Below are positions 43,966 through 51,252 of a stretch of 55,824 nucleotides of DNA, in pieces. The position numbers and the translations under genes are program-made. Origin of the DNA: Acetobacterium malicum subsp. dehalogenans DSM 11527 (GTDB lineage Bacteria; Bacillota; Clostridia; Eubacteriales; Eubacteriaceae). A model generated the notes under the pieces. That model was not told where the DNA came from, did not search any database, and worked only from the letters and a program-made list of their open reading frames with translations. Every line of letters starts with the position of its first letter. Within the stretch, counting starts at the first letter, position 1. The stretch covers positions 180 to 56,003 of the forward strand of contig NZ_AXAC01000033.1 of the NCBI RefSeq assembly GCF_000472665.1, written 5' to 3'.

Positions 43966-44070
43966 GTAACATACTGTTAACAAAAGTATAACGTAACAGA
44001 TTGATACTGTCAAGAACTAAATTAACATTTCGTTACTTTAGTTGTGTAACATTGAGTTACGTGTTAAAAT
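43966..44070. promoter_or_regulatory. Divergent lytic/lysogenic promoters with shared operator half-sites
   Basis: Leftward promoter: TTGACA (44008-44013), 17 nt, TATACT (43985-43990). Rightward promoter: TTGTGT (44042-44047), 17 nt, TAAAAT (44065-44070). A dyad GTAAC-N5-GTTAC (44046-44060) lies inside the rightward promoter. Single GTAAC or GTTAC half-sites recur at 43966, 43993 and 44032, one of them in the leftward spacer. Confidence 0.8.
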
Positions 44071-44097
44071 AGCCATATATCTAATTGGAGGACTATC

Positions 44098-44493
44098 ATG
44101 CTTGGTAATAAATTAAAACAACTAAGAGAAGCTCGGGGCCTAACACAAGCAGATATTGCTAAAGAAATTGGCGTCTCTAGAGAAAGATACAACCAGTACG
44201 AGAATAATCGCAGATCTCCAGATTATGACACTCTGGTAATCCTTGCAAAAAGTTTTAATGTCTCCACCGATTATCTCCTCGGCCGAACCGACGATCCACT
44301 ACCGGTGCGTGACGTCGACCAGGATCTGCACGATGAGCATGATTACAATAAAGAGCTGGATGACTTCCTGAAGGATGATGAAATGTCGTCCATGTTTTAT
44401 GATTACAAAAACTGGTCCGAAGAAGAAAAAAGAAACCTGTTGAGTATTTTAAAAGGGCAGGAAGCGTTGAGAAAATTGAATAAGAAAGAATAG
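44098..44493 (+). CDS. CI-like phage repressor (XRE, no self-cleavage domain)
   Basis: 131 aa. HTH in the first 60 residues (RGLTQADIAKEIGVSRERYNQYE and STDYLLGRTDDP, typical of Firmicute phage repressors), then an acidic helical tail. It lacks an S24 LexA-type peptidase domain, so RecA-driven self-cleavage is not expected; the ImmA-type protease at 47442 is the natural candidate to inactivate it. GGAGG precedes the ATG. Confidence 0.9.
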   Translation: MLGNKLKQLREARGLTQADIAKEIGVSRERYNQYENNRRSPDYDTLVILAKSFNVSTDYLLGRTDDPLPVRDVDQDLHDEHDYNKELDDFLKDDEMSSMFYDYKNWSEEEKRNLLSILKGQEALRKLNKKE

Positions 44494-44495
44494 CG

Positions 44496-44520
44496 GCAGG
44501 CTTTATTAGAGTCTGCTTTT
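44496..44520 (+). terminator. Weak terminator after the repressor gene
   Basis: GCAGGCT / AGTCTGC stem (one G-U pair), 6-nt loop, then TTTTTATTTT. It partly separates the repressor from the accessory cassette. Confidence 0.6.
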
Positions 44521-44593
44521 TATTTTGCCAATTTTAAAAAATCTTTGACATTTGTTAATGATTTCATTAAACAAGGGGGCTAAGGTATATTTT

Positions 44594-45106
44594 ATGAAAA
44601 TGTGTGAGCAAGAATCAAATGACCTAACGGCTGAAAGCATCTATAGAAGCATCTATTTATTCAATCAAGACAAATATGAATTTTCAAAGTGGATCAGAAA
44701 AGCTGATAATCTGGACGGGATCAGCATTTACTTCTTTAAAAATCTAATCGCCAAAATCAAATTTTCCAAATCTTTGAAATCTTACTTCATTGCAATACCA
44801 GATGATTATTCAGAATTCTTTGCCTCTGGTTCTTTTAAACCAATGCCCCCAGTAAAAAACTGGAGCCGATACCTGGTCAACGACTTTGAGTCATTGAACC
44901 ATTTCAAGGACTCTTTTTCCGAATTATACTTATTTTTTGAATCTGATTATAGTGATAATAGTGAATTTGGTTGCTGCCATTTATACAATGAATGCAGTGA
45001 TGAAAAGAAATGCATCCAACAAAATGTGACATTTTCAAACCGTTGCTACTATAAAAAGAATTTAAATGATGGCCGGATATTTTACGGTGAGAATAGAAAT
45101 GTATAG
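44594..45106 (+). CDS. Unknown protein, first gene of accessory cassette
   Basis: 170 aa, aromatic-rich and acidic in the middle, with a Cys-rich C-terminal part (GCCHLYNECSDEKKC) that may bind metal. ATG at 44594 has AAGG eight bases upstream. A TTGACA at 44545-44550 may belong to a cassette promoter, but its -10 is weak. It is followed by the exonuclease-BRCT gene after 25 nt. No family recognised. Confidence 0.6.
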   Translation: MKMCEQESNDLTAESIYRSIYLFNQDKYEFSKWIRKADNLDGISIYFFKNLIAKIKFSKSLKSYFIAIPDDYSEFFASGSFKPMPPVKNWSRYLVNDFESLNHFKDSFSELYLFFESDYSDNSEFGCCHLYNECSDEKKCIQQNVTFSNRCYYKKNLNDGRIFYGENRNV

Positions 45107-45131
45107 TCATTCTTGAAAGGGGTTATTTGAT

Positions 45132-46097
45132 ATGAGAACAAAAATTATGGCTGAGGAAAGAAAAAAAGGGAAAAGTCTTCTGGCGCTTCCAAGCGAGTAT
45201 ATTGTACTCGATCTCGAAACAACCGGGTATGATCCATATTGGAATGAAATCATAGAAATATGCGCTATAAAATGCGTTGATCATGAACCTGTCGAAAAAA
45301 TACACACATTTATAAACCCAGATAATAACATACCTAAACACATTACGAACCTTACCGGTATAACAAATGAAATGGTTATCGGAGCACCTAAAATCAATGA
45401 AGTCCTTCCAGAGTTTCATAGCTTTGTCGGTAATGATATAATCCTGGGCCAATGCGTATATTTTGATATTAATTTCATTCATGATTCCTACATATATCAA
45501 TTTGGGGACGGAGTTTATTCTATTGAAAATGATTACGTTGACTTAAATAGAATTGCTAAAAAGATCGTGCCTGGTTTAGAAAATTACAAGCTTTCTACTA
45601 TTGCATCAAGTTTTGGATTTGATACTTCTGGAGCACATCGGGCAGATTTTGACTGTGAGATAACAAATATTTGTTACAAAATGTGTAAGGAAGTCGCATC
45701 ATGCCACCCCGACCCGGAGTCACTATTTAAAAGCACCATAAAAAGATACTCCAAGAGCATTTATGAAACCGTGAAAGCCTGTGACATCACTAGAAGTACG
45801 GACGAAGTGGATCCAACACATCCATTTTATGAAACGACGTGTGTATTCACAGGCAAATTATCAAAATGCACCCGGGAAGAAGCTATGCAGTTCGTTGTCA
45901 ATATAGGAGGTTGCTGCGGTGACAGTGTAACGAAAAAAACAAACTACCTGATAATGGGTGATTACAGTTACTGTGATACCATCAAAGACGGTAAAACCGG
46001 CAAACATAAAAGAGCTGAGAAATTAAAGGCTGAAGGTCAGGACATCGAAATTATTTCTGAAAGCGTATTTTATGATATGATCCTGGAGCATCAATAG
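45132..46097 (+). CDS. DEDDh 3'-5' exonuclease with C-terminal BRCT domain
   Basis: 321 aa. Residues 22-190 form a DnaQ-like exonuclease: ExoI VLDLETTG (Asp27, Glu29), ExoII FDINFI (Asp112) and ExoIII HRADFD (His169, Asp174). Residues 230-321 form a BRCT domain (CVFTGKLSKCTREEAM...GGCCGDSVTKKTNYLIMG). BRCT domains bind DNA ends or phosphopeptides. It stands in the lysogeny operon, not with replication genes, so a prophage-expressed or defence role is plausible; this is inference. Confidence 0.88.
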   Translation: MRTKIMAEERKKGKSLLALPSEYIVLDLETTGYDPYWNEIIEICAIKCVDHEPVEKIHTFINPDNNIPKHITNLTGITNEMVIGAPKINEVLPEFHSFVGNDIILGQCVYFDINFIHDSYIYQFGDGVYSIENDYVDLNRIAKKIVPGLENYKLSTIASSFGFDTSGAHRADFDCEITNICYKMCKEVASCHPDPESLFKSTIKRYSKSIYETVKACDITRSTDEVDPTHPFYETTCVFTGKLSKCTREEAMQFVVNIGGCCGDSVTKKTNYLIMGDYSYCDTIKDGKTGKHKRAEKLKAEGQDIEIISESVFYDMILEHQ

Positions 46098-46125
46098 AAA
46101 GATTCTGAATTTTTAGGAGGAACCA

Positions 46126-46971
46126 ATGAAAGATTTTTTATATTTAGACACAGATTATCTGGATTCTTATTTATCTCAAATTAACAACGGATTAATTGAG
46201 CGCACATCTGATTCAATCACGGATCAGAATGAAGCCACAACTACCTCATCAGGCTCAGAAAAAGGAATAGAAACAGAAGCAGCTATTGAGGGTAAAGTTG
46301 GTATTCCAGGCATAACAGGAATAAAAGGGAATGGAAAAACAAAAGGTACATGGAAAGCCCCGACATCCGTATCTTCTTTCGCTGAAACTGAAATTGGACA
46401 AAGTATCATTACAAAGACTGTGCATGATGATGCTTTCAATGCATTCTTTAGCTATTTACAAGAAAATGGAATGTGTTTCGAAAATCCAACTTTGAACAAA
46501 TTTTTCTTTAAATCTATAGATTTTAGAATCATGGACTTAAATTACATGTTTGAAATATTTAACAATAGACACATGCAGAAAATAACTCCCGGCTTAAAAA
46601 AAGATGCTAAACTCAATGACGGCCAATTATTGAATCCGTTCAACACAATAGAATTATTGATTCAACTACTTCCCTACAAATCATTCTTATATTCAAATAG
46701 TTATATTGTTCCTTTAAAAGAAGGGGCTTTAAGAGAAAAGTCAAATGAGTTGTTATTCAAATATTCTGGGAAAATAACCATCCTTGGCAAGGTGAATAGG
46801 CAGCTAGGCCATAATAAAGAAATGAATAAACTAATGGATATCACACCAGATGCATTAGAAGTAACCTATGAGGCAATAGATGATTTATTCTTAAGCATGA
46901 TGCAAGCCCTTGTCGTCGATTTTAGCAAAAAACCTTATGTTATCTCCCCCATTGCTATTTATGTCGAATAG
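46126..46971 (+). CDS. DUF6414-family protein
   Basis: 281 aa. The start KDFLYLDTDYLDSYLSQINNGL matches the opening of the DUF6414 family. A Gly/Thr-rich, low-complexity segment (about residues 35-75) follows, then a mostly helical body with VTYEAIDDLFLSMMQAL and a final KKPYVISPIAIYVE. GGAGG lies just before the ATG. Function of the family is not established; it is known mainly from accessory regions. It overlaps the opposite-strand gene at 46955 by 17 nt. Confidence 0.7.
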   Translation: MKDFLYLDTDYLDSYLSQINNGLIERTSDSITDQNEATTTSSGSEKGIETEAAIEGKVGIPGITGIKGNGKTKGTWKAPTSVSSFAETEIGQSIITKTVHDDAFNAFFSYLQENGMCFENPTLNKFFFKSIDFRIMDLNYMFEIFNNRHMQKITPGLKKDAKLNDGQLLNPFNTIELLIQLLPYKSFLYSNSYIVPLKEGALREKSNELLFKYSGKITILGKVNRQLGHNKEMNKLMDITPDALEVTYEAIDDLFLSMMQALVVDFSKKPYVISPIAIYVE

Positions 46972-47164
46972 TTTTTCTAAATGAACTGATCCGTTGATGG
47001 GATTGGCTCTGCTCTTTTAATTTAGATAATTCGCATTGCATTTTATCTATTTCTTCTTTCCCATCAGAGAAAAAATTATCATTGAAAACAGTTAGCAATT
47101 TGTCTCCAGTACTGATTTGTTTTTTTAACAATTGACTTTGAATGTCCGCTAATGCTTTTTTCAT
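46955..47164 (-). CDS. Small coiled-coil protein, antisense neighbour of the DUF6414 gene
   Basis: 69 aa, predicted coiled coil (DGKEEIDKMQCELSKLKEQSQ). It has a perfect AGGAGG before its ATG and a TATACT -10 upstream, so it seems real although only 69 codons. It converges on the DUF6414 gene and the two stops overlap by 17 nt, so transcripts may interfere. Confidence 0.55.
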   Translation of the reverse strand: MKKALADIQSQLLKKQISTGDKLLTVFNDNFFSDGKEEIDKMQCELSKLKEQSQSHQRISSFRKTIRHK

Positions 47165-47196
47165 TATGTGCCTCCTATTTTAATCGTGTTTTTTTC

Positions 47197-47220
47197 AGTA
47201 TATCATAATTCTAATGATAT
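47197..47220 (-). promoter_or_regulatory. -10 element overlapped by a 7-bp dyad
   Basis: TATACT (-10, 47197-47202) overlaps the dyad ATATCAT-N7-ATGATAT (47200-47220), which looks like an operator for the 69-aa gene. No good -35 is seen. Confidence 0.45.
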
Positions 47221-47320
47221 GATCATTAAGAAAATAGTATTTTTTCATTTCTAATTTTGGGAAAACCCATATCACATATGTAAATTACTGACATCTGCTA
47301 AAAATATCCATATTTTACAC

Positions 47321-47341
47321 GGGAACCCATGATGGGTTCCC
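47321..47341. promoter_or_regulatory. Perfect 9-bp palindrome with 3-nt loop
   Basis: GGGAACCCA-TGA-TGGGTTCCC without a T-run on either strand, so probably an operator and not a terminator. It lies 44 nt ahead of the LexA-type boxes. The rest of the 277-nt gap 47165-47441 is AT-rich and otherwise empty. Confidence 0.5.
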
Positions 47342-47384
47342 CATCTTCTTAACCTTCTTCGCAAATATTTACCCGCTTTTTATA

Positions 47385-47425
47385 GAACACCCGTTCTTTA
47401 AACATGCTATAATAAACAAACGTTC
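47385..47425 (+). promoter_or_regulatory. LexA-type SOS promoter of the immA-recombinase operon
   Basis: GAACACCCGTTC (47385-47396) matches the Firmicute LexA box GAAC-N4-GTTC exactly. An extended -10 TGCTATAAT follows at 47405-47413, and a second box with one mismatch, AAACAAACGTTC, at 47414-47425. Binding would cover both the -35 region and the start site. Confidence 0.75.
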
Positions 47426-47441
47426 TGTTTAGGAGGTGTGT

Positions 47442-47879
47442 ATGAATGATCTTGCATTCAAAAAATCTAACTTAATGAAAAAAAGATATCAAATCAATTC
47501 CTTCCCCATCCCACTGTGGCAAATTGAGCAGGCCATCATTGACCAGGGCTTTGATATTGTCATCTCAAAGAATCTCTGTAAATCATGCGTTATTAAAAAT
47601 TCAGTCTTTATGCCTCATACCTACGACTTTAATAGCCGTGTATTCCTGAGCCATGAATTAGGCCATATTCTCTGTCATAACTGCGATATCCACCGGCTGG
47701 ATAAAACCATGCAAGGGCGATATGAATGTCAGGCGATTGCCTTTTCTGTTTATTTTTTGCTGCCGATTAGCCGATTTAGAATTGATACGAAATTATATAA
47801 CCCCTACGAATTATCAGAGCTTTACGGCGTACCTATCGAATTTATAACCGATTGCGTCCCAAAATATCTTGAAAACTGA
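47442..47879 (+). CDS. ImmA/IrrE-type metallopeptidase
   Basis: 145 aa with the zinc motif HELGH at 71-75 in VFLSHELGHILCHNC. Relatives such as ImmA of ICEBs1 cleave the element's own repressor after DNA damage. Unlike most it is joined to the recombinase, not the repressor, and lies behind LexA-type boxes. ATG at 47442 has AGGAGG five bases upstream; a GTG at 47436 overlaps that site and is unlikely. The recombinase follows after 18 nt. Confidence 0.87.
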   Translation: MNDLAFKKSNLMKKRYQINSFPIPLWQIEQAIIDQGFDIVISKNLCKSCVIKNSVFMPHTYDFNSRVFLSHELGHILCHNCDIHRLDKTMQGRYECQAIAFSVYFLLPISRFRIDTKLYNPYELSELYGVPIEFITDCVPKYLEN

Positions 47880-47897
47880 AAGAGAGAAGAAAACATT

Positions 47898-49541
47898 ATG
47901 AAGAAAATGAATGTAGTTGCATATGCCCGTTTTTCCAGCGATAACCAAAGAATTGAGAGTATTGATGCCCAGCTCCGGGCCATTAAAGAATTTTGTTTAA
48001 AAGAAAGTTATCAACTGGTCGATGTTTATACCGATGAAGTCCGATCCGGACTGTCGGACGAGCGCCCCGGTTTCTTAAGAATGATCGATGATGCCGAAAA
48101 GAATAAATTCCAGGCGATCATTGTTCATAAGCTGGATCGCTTCTCCCGGGACAGATATGATAGTGCCTTGTATAAGCGTAAACTGAAAAAATGCGGGGTT
48201 CGTCTCTTTTCAGTCCTGGAGCGTCTGGATGATAGCCCGGAAAGCATCATCCTTGAATCGGTTCTGGAAGGGATGGCAGAATATTACAGCGAGAACCTGG
48301 CCAGGGAAACCTTTAAGGGATTAAAAGAAAATGCCCTTCAGTGCCTCCACAACGGGGGAACGCCACCACTTGGGTATGATGTTAACCCCCAGTCTAAAAA
48401 GTACGAAATAAACGTATATGAAGCTGAAACCGTCCAGATTATCTACGACATGTATTTAAACGATCATGGCTACTTTGATATCATCCGGAGCTTAAATGCA
48501 GCCGGCCGTAAAACAAAGCGTGGTAAACCGTTCGGTAAAAACTCCATATATGAGCTTTTACGCAACGAAAAGTACACCGGGACATATATTTATAACCGCA
48601 TCGAAAACAGGCGTAAAAAAGGCAATAATTCCCACAATTTGAAGAGCGCCGATGACGTGATTAAAATAAAAGATGGTATGCCATGCATTATCGAACAAAA
48701 ACAATTTGTGAAGGTAAAAGAGAAGATGGAAAAAAATAGAAGAGCATCGGGAAGATATAAGAATAAATATGTTTATCCATTGTCCGGGTTAATTGTCTGC
48801 GGCCATTGCGGAGCATCATACTGCGGTGAGCGGCGCCGGGCAAAAGGTCATGATTATTTTTATTATATCTGCAGCAATAAAAAAAATAATGGCCAATGCA
48901 ATGCCAAAGACATCAGAAAAGATCATCTCGAAGAAATTGTAAAAAAAGTAATCGAAGCCCGGCTCTACACCTCAAGCGGAATTGCAGCAACGGCCAAAAT
49001 CGTAAGGGATTATGCAATCTCCAACAGCATGCAAAATTCAAGTAAGCTTTCAGCGTCTAAGATGCAGTATGAAAAGGTCAAAGATCAAATTGATCGGTTA
49101 ATTGATTCTATCATGGGTGGGATGTTTCATGAGTCGATGAAAGAGAAATTGACATCGCTGGAAGAGAAAAAGTCATGCATCGAAAAAGAAATCTACGCGT
49201 ATGAAAATACCATGGACGATAAAGTTCCGTCCCTGGACGAAATTAAATATTACATCGCCTGCGATAACCTCCGCACCATGGATGAGCTGGAGCTGAAGAA
49301 GTGTTTTCAAAAACACATAAAAAAAATCACCATCCGCGATGGTGATCATGTCCAGATTTCTCTGGTTGTGGATATAAATGGTACGCCCAGAGGGGCTCGA
49401 ACCCCCAACCTACTGGTTCGAAGCCAGGCACTCTATCCAATTGAGCTATGGGCGCACATAAGTAGATTAAAAAAGAATGACCAGAGTAATACTCAAGTCA
49501 TTTCAAATTTATTAAATTTTGGAGCGGAAGACGAGATTTGA
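47898..49541 (+). CDS. Large serine recombinase (integrase), reading across attR into host tRNA DNA
   Basis: 547 aa as read. Catalytic Ser13 in YARFSSDNQR, Arg-rich VHKLDRFSRDRYD, a recombinase domain, zinc ribbon LIVCGHCGASYCG...YYICSNKK and a coiled coil are all intact. Codons 494-497 fall in the att core. Residues 498-547 come from host DNA, namely the reverse strand of tRNA-Arg and beyond. In the excised circle the frame would continue into the left phage end and stop at 13923-13925, giving 509 aa. It should carry out integration and excision. Confidence 0.92.
   Translation: MKKMNVVAYARFSSDNQRIESIDAQLRAIKEFCLKESYQLVDVYTDEVRSGLSDERPGFLRMIDDAEKNKFQAIIVHKLDRFSRDRYDSALYKRKLKKCGVRLFSVLERLDDSPESIILESVLEGMAEYYSENLARETFKGLKENALQCLHNGGTPPLGYDVNPQSKKYEINVYEAETVQIIYDMYLNDHGYFDIIRSLNAAGRKTKRGKPFGKNSIYELLRNEKYTGTYIYNRIENRRKKGNNSHNLKSADDVIKIKDGMPCIIEQKQFVKVKEKMEKNRRASGRYKNKYVYPLSGLIVCGHCGASYCGERRRAKGHDYFYYICSNKKNNGQCNAKDIRKDHLEEIVKKVIEARLYTSSGIAATAKIVRDYAISNSMQNSSKLSASKMQYEKVKDQIDRLIDSIMGGMFHESMKEKLTSLEEKKSCIEKEIYAYENTMDDKVPSLDEIKYYIACDNLRTMDELELKKCFQKHIKKITIRDGDHVQISLVVDINGTPRGARTPNLLVRSQALYPIELWAHISRLKKNDQSNTQVISNLLNFGAEDEI
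49319..49346 (-). terminator. Terminator for the tRNA operon, embedded in the recombinase gene
   Basis: Minus strand ATCACCATC-GCG-GATGGTGAT followed by eight T. The stem starts 33 nt after the tRNA-Arg CCA. It lies on the phage side of attR and is coding on the plus strand (ITIRDGDHV of the recombinase). Confidence 0.85.
49378..49390. repeat. attR core, 13 bp
   Basis: ATGGTACGCCCAG, identical to attL at 13876-13888. It covers the CCA, the discriminator and the 3' acceptor strand of tRNA-Arg. Confidence 0.85.
49379..49455 (-). tRNA. tRNA-Arg (anticodon UCG), phage attachment gene
   Basis: Intact cloverleaf: acceptor GCGCCCA/TGGGCGT, anticodon loop CTTCGAA and encoded CCA. The 3' end is shared with the att core, so integration leaves a functional gene. 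It is the last of three tRNAs on one transcript. Confidence 0.96.
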
Positions 49542-49594
49542 ACTCGCGACCCTCGCCTTGGCAAGGCGATGCTCTACCACTGAGCCACTTCCGC
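49520..49594 (-). tRNA. tRNA-Gly (anticodon GCC)
   Basis: Acceptor GCGGAAG, anticodon loop TTGCCAA and encoded CCA. Middle gene of the Leu-Gly-Arg cluster. Confidence 0.96.
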
Positions 49595-49606
49595 TTATGA
49601 TATGAC

Positions 49607-49691
49607 TGGTGCGGATGAAGGGACTTGAACCCATACATCAATTGATACTAGATCCTAAGTCTAGCGCGTCTGCCAATTCCGCCACATCCGC
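49607..49691 (-). tRNA. tRNA-Leu (anticodon UAG)
   Basis: Class II tRNA with a long variable arm, acceptor GCGGATG, anticodon loop CTTAGGA and encoded CCA. First gene after the promoter at 49725-49753. Confidence 0.96.
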
Positions 49692-49724
49692 TAAGCAATG
49701 TTGTTTTCTGTAACGTGCCTGATT

Positions 49725-49753
49725 ATAATAACAAAACATATGGGTTTTGTCAA
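49725..49753 (-). promoter_or_regulatory. Promoter of the tRNA-Leu/Gly/Arg operon
   Basis: -35 TTGACA (49748-49753), 17 nt, -10 TATTAT (49725-49730), the same combination as the tuf/tRNA promoter at 893. It is 34 nt ahead of tRNA-Leu. Confidence 0.8.
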
Positions 49754-49798
49754 CCCGTTCAGAAACTTTTTTTGACTTTTTTTTTAATTATTTTTTAT

Positions 49799-50494
49799 TT
49801 ATTCGATGCTATCTTTAAAAAGCTCCATGATATTGCTCTTGGATCCATAAATTAAAACCCGGTCACCCTGTTTAATCTCATCAGATGAAATGACATGATC
49901 CATAATCGTATTACCTCGCTTAATTAATAAAATATTTAATTTGTAGGTGTGGCGAAAATTCATTTCCAGCAAGGTTTTTTCTCTGATCTCTGGGGGAATG
50001 CAGGTTACAAAAACCTCAGCGATGAGTTTGTCGTGAAACATTTCTAAAATCCGGACATTATTGCAAAATGCCCCTTTTGTTTTGTTTTTGGCCAACCGTT
50101 CCACCAGCTCATCAAATTTTCTGACAATCCATTTGGACCGGGTTATCACCAGAATCACCACGAGAAAAATAAACGAATAGAGAATCGTCATCCAATTGAT
50201 CTGGTCGCCGGAAGAACGAATAAACAAATTGACTAAAAGCGAAACCCCGGACACTGCAAAAAGATAACCAAACAGCATCATCACCCGGGCCAGGTTACGC
50301 CGGGCCGCCGAATTAAGAATCAATTCACTTTCCCGGGTGGTGAAGCCACTGTTAGTCATACAGGAGACCGCCTGGAAACGGGCTTTATCCTCCCGTAAAC
50401 CGGTAAGACGAAAAAGCACGGTGAATATCTCCACCACAATAAAATAAGCGATTATAAGGACAAAAAAACTGACAAGCGATAAATTAAAACTCAT
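49799..50494 (-). CDS. Membrane protein with C-terminal TrkA-C (RCK_C) domain
   Basis: 231 aa: three or four membrane segments in the first 125 residues, then a TrkA-C domain (about 155-231) whose EIKQGDRVLIYGSK motif is typical. TrkA-C domains bind small ligands such as cyclic di-AMP and gate ion transport. The CMTNSGFTTRESELI segment in the membrane part vaguely recalls a Trk-type pore loop, but the protein is too short for a full channel. ATG at 50494 has AAGGAG four bases upstream. Confidence 0.75.
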   Translation of the reverse strand: MSFNLSLVSFFVLIIAYFIVVEIFTVLFRLTGLREDKARFQAVSCMTNSGFTTRESELILNSAARRNLARVMMLFGYLFAVSGVSLLVNLFIRSSGDQINWMTILYSFIFLVVILVITRSKWIVRKFDELVERLAKNKTKGAFCNNVRILEMFHDKLIAEVFVTCIPPEIREKTLLEMNFRHTYKLNILLIKRGNTIMDHVISSDEIKQGDRVLIYGSKSNIMELFKDSIE

Positions 50495-50576
50495 GCTGCT
50501 CCTTTTTCGCAAGGTCCTCTATCTGAACCGTTTCCTGGTCCGACCTTCCGATTCATATTATGCCGGATAATATCGA

Positions 50577-51191
50577 TTAAATCAAGTCTCGTCGTTTCTT
50601 GATATGGTTTTTTAATTCGCTGGGGGTGTTTAAGTTACAGAACATATCCCAATCGGGACTAAACTCCCGGCCTGTTTTTTCATCAATGTAATATAGATTC
50701 TCACGTTCAAAACACTTATAAATACTTTTACGTCCGGTTTCTAAAAATGATGCTACTTTAGATGCCAGTTCAACATGGTAAAAAGAATTAAAGGGTTCAA
50801 TCCATTCTTCATAACGGGTGACACAGCCGCCAATTCCAGGATTGTCCTCAATAAGACGCTGCATGTATACCACAAAATCGTGATTATAAACCGGCATATC
50901 ACAAGCAGTTACATATAGATACTGGGATCGGGCGTGCAAAAGACCGGTGTAAATACCAACCAGCGATGCTGACAGCTCGACTGCATCCGGATATACACCT
51001 CGTACTCCCGAAACACCTGGCAGATCCTCCGGTTTTGATCCGGCAATGATAATATCATCAAAATCAACGGAAAGCTGTTTAACAATACGGTTAATAATGT
51101 TTTCACCACCAATCCGCAATTGTTTTTTATCATACCCCATGCGTCGACTGAGCCCCCCTGACAAGATCACAGCTGTACCAAATTTTTTCAA
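50577..51191 (-). CDS. mobA: Molybdenum cofactor guanylyltransferase
   Basis: 204 aa. The nucleotidyltransferase signature LSGGLSRRMGYDKK is at the start and VTACDMPVY gives the metal-binding Asp. It makes the guanine dinucleotide cofactor from molybdopterin and GTP. It lies 61 nt after fdhA, whose product needs this cofactor; a terminator lies between, so coexpression would depend on read-through or a separate promoter. Confidence 0.92.
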   Translation of the reverse strand: MKKFGTAVILSGGLSRRMGYDKKQLRIGGENIINRIVKQLSVDFDDIIIAGSKPEDLPGVSGVRGVYPDAVELSASLVGIYTGLLHARSQYLYVTACDMPVYNHDFVVYMQRLIEDNPGIGGCVTRYEEWIEPFNSFYHVELASKVASFLETGRKSIYKCFERENLYYIDEKTGREFSPDWDMFCNLNTPSELKNHIKKRRDLI

Positions 51192-51210
51192 ACCCTTCCT
51201 CCTTTAATCG

Positions 51211-51232
51211 AAAAAGGGTGCTTGCGCACCCT
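51211..51232 (-). terminator. Intrinsic terminator after fdhA
   Basis: Minus strand AGGGTGC-GCAA-GCACCCT followed by TTTTCG. It lies between fdhA and mobA. Confidence 0.75.
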
Positions 51233-51252
51233 CTTCCTGGTTTAGTGAAACC

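Larger units (their letters stand above)
13876..49390. mobile_element. Prophage, siphovirus-like with HK97-type head, about 35.5 kb, inserted in tRNA-Arg
   Basis: It is bounded by the 13-bp direct repeat ATGGTACGCCCAG at 13876 and 49378. Module order from the right end: recombinase, ImmA-type protease, accessory genes and repressor (plus strand); then Cro-like gene, replication, late regulator, terminase, head, tail and lysis genes (minus strand). Every structural class needed for a tailed phage is present without visible frameshift or stop, so it may be inducible. Packaging is probably by cos ends, given the HNH gene beside a P27-type small terminase. Confidence 0.93.

Noticed and set aside
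47898-49378. Silencing of the recombinase by antisense read-through from the tRNA operon
   Set aside because: Considered because the host terminator is displaced, but the embedded terminator at 49319-49346 should stop that transcript.
13876-49390. CRISPR array or anti-CRISPR locus
   Set aside because: No regularly spaced direct repeats with unique spacers were seen; the only tandem repeats are coding (22246-22528 and 41595-41636).
49391-49541. Last 50 codons of the recombinase taken as a true domain
   Set aside because: They are the reverse strand of tRNA-Arg and following DNA; such peptides are a common product of reading tRNA genes backwards.
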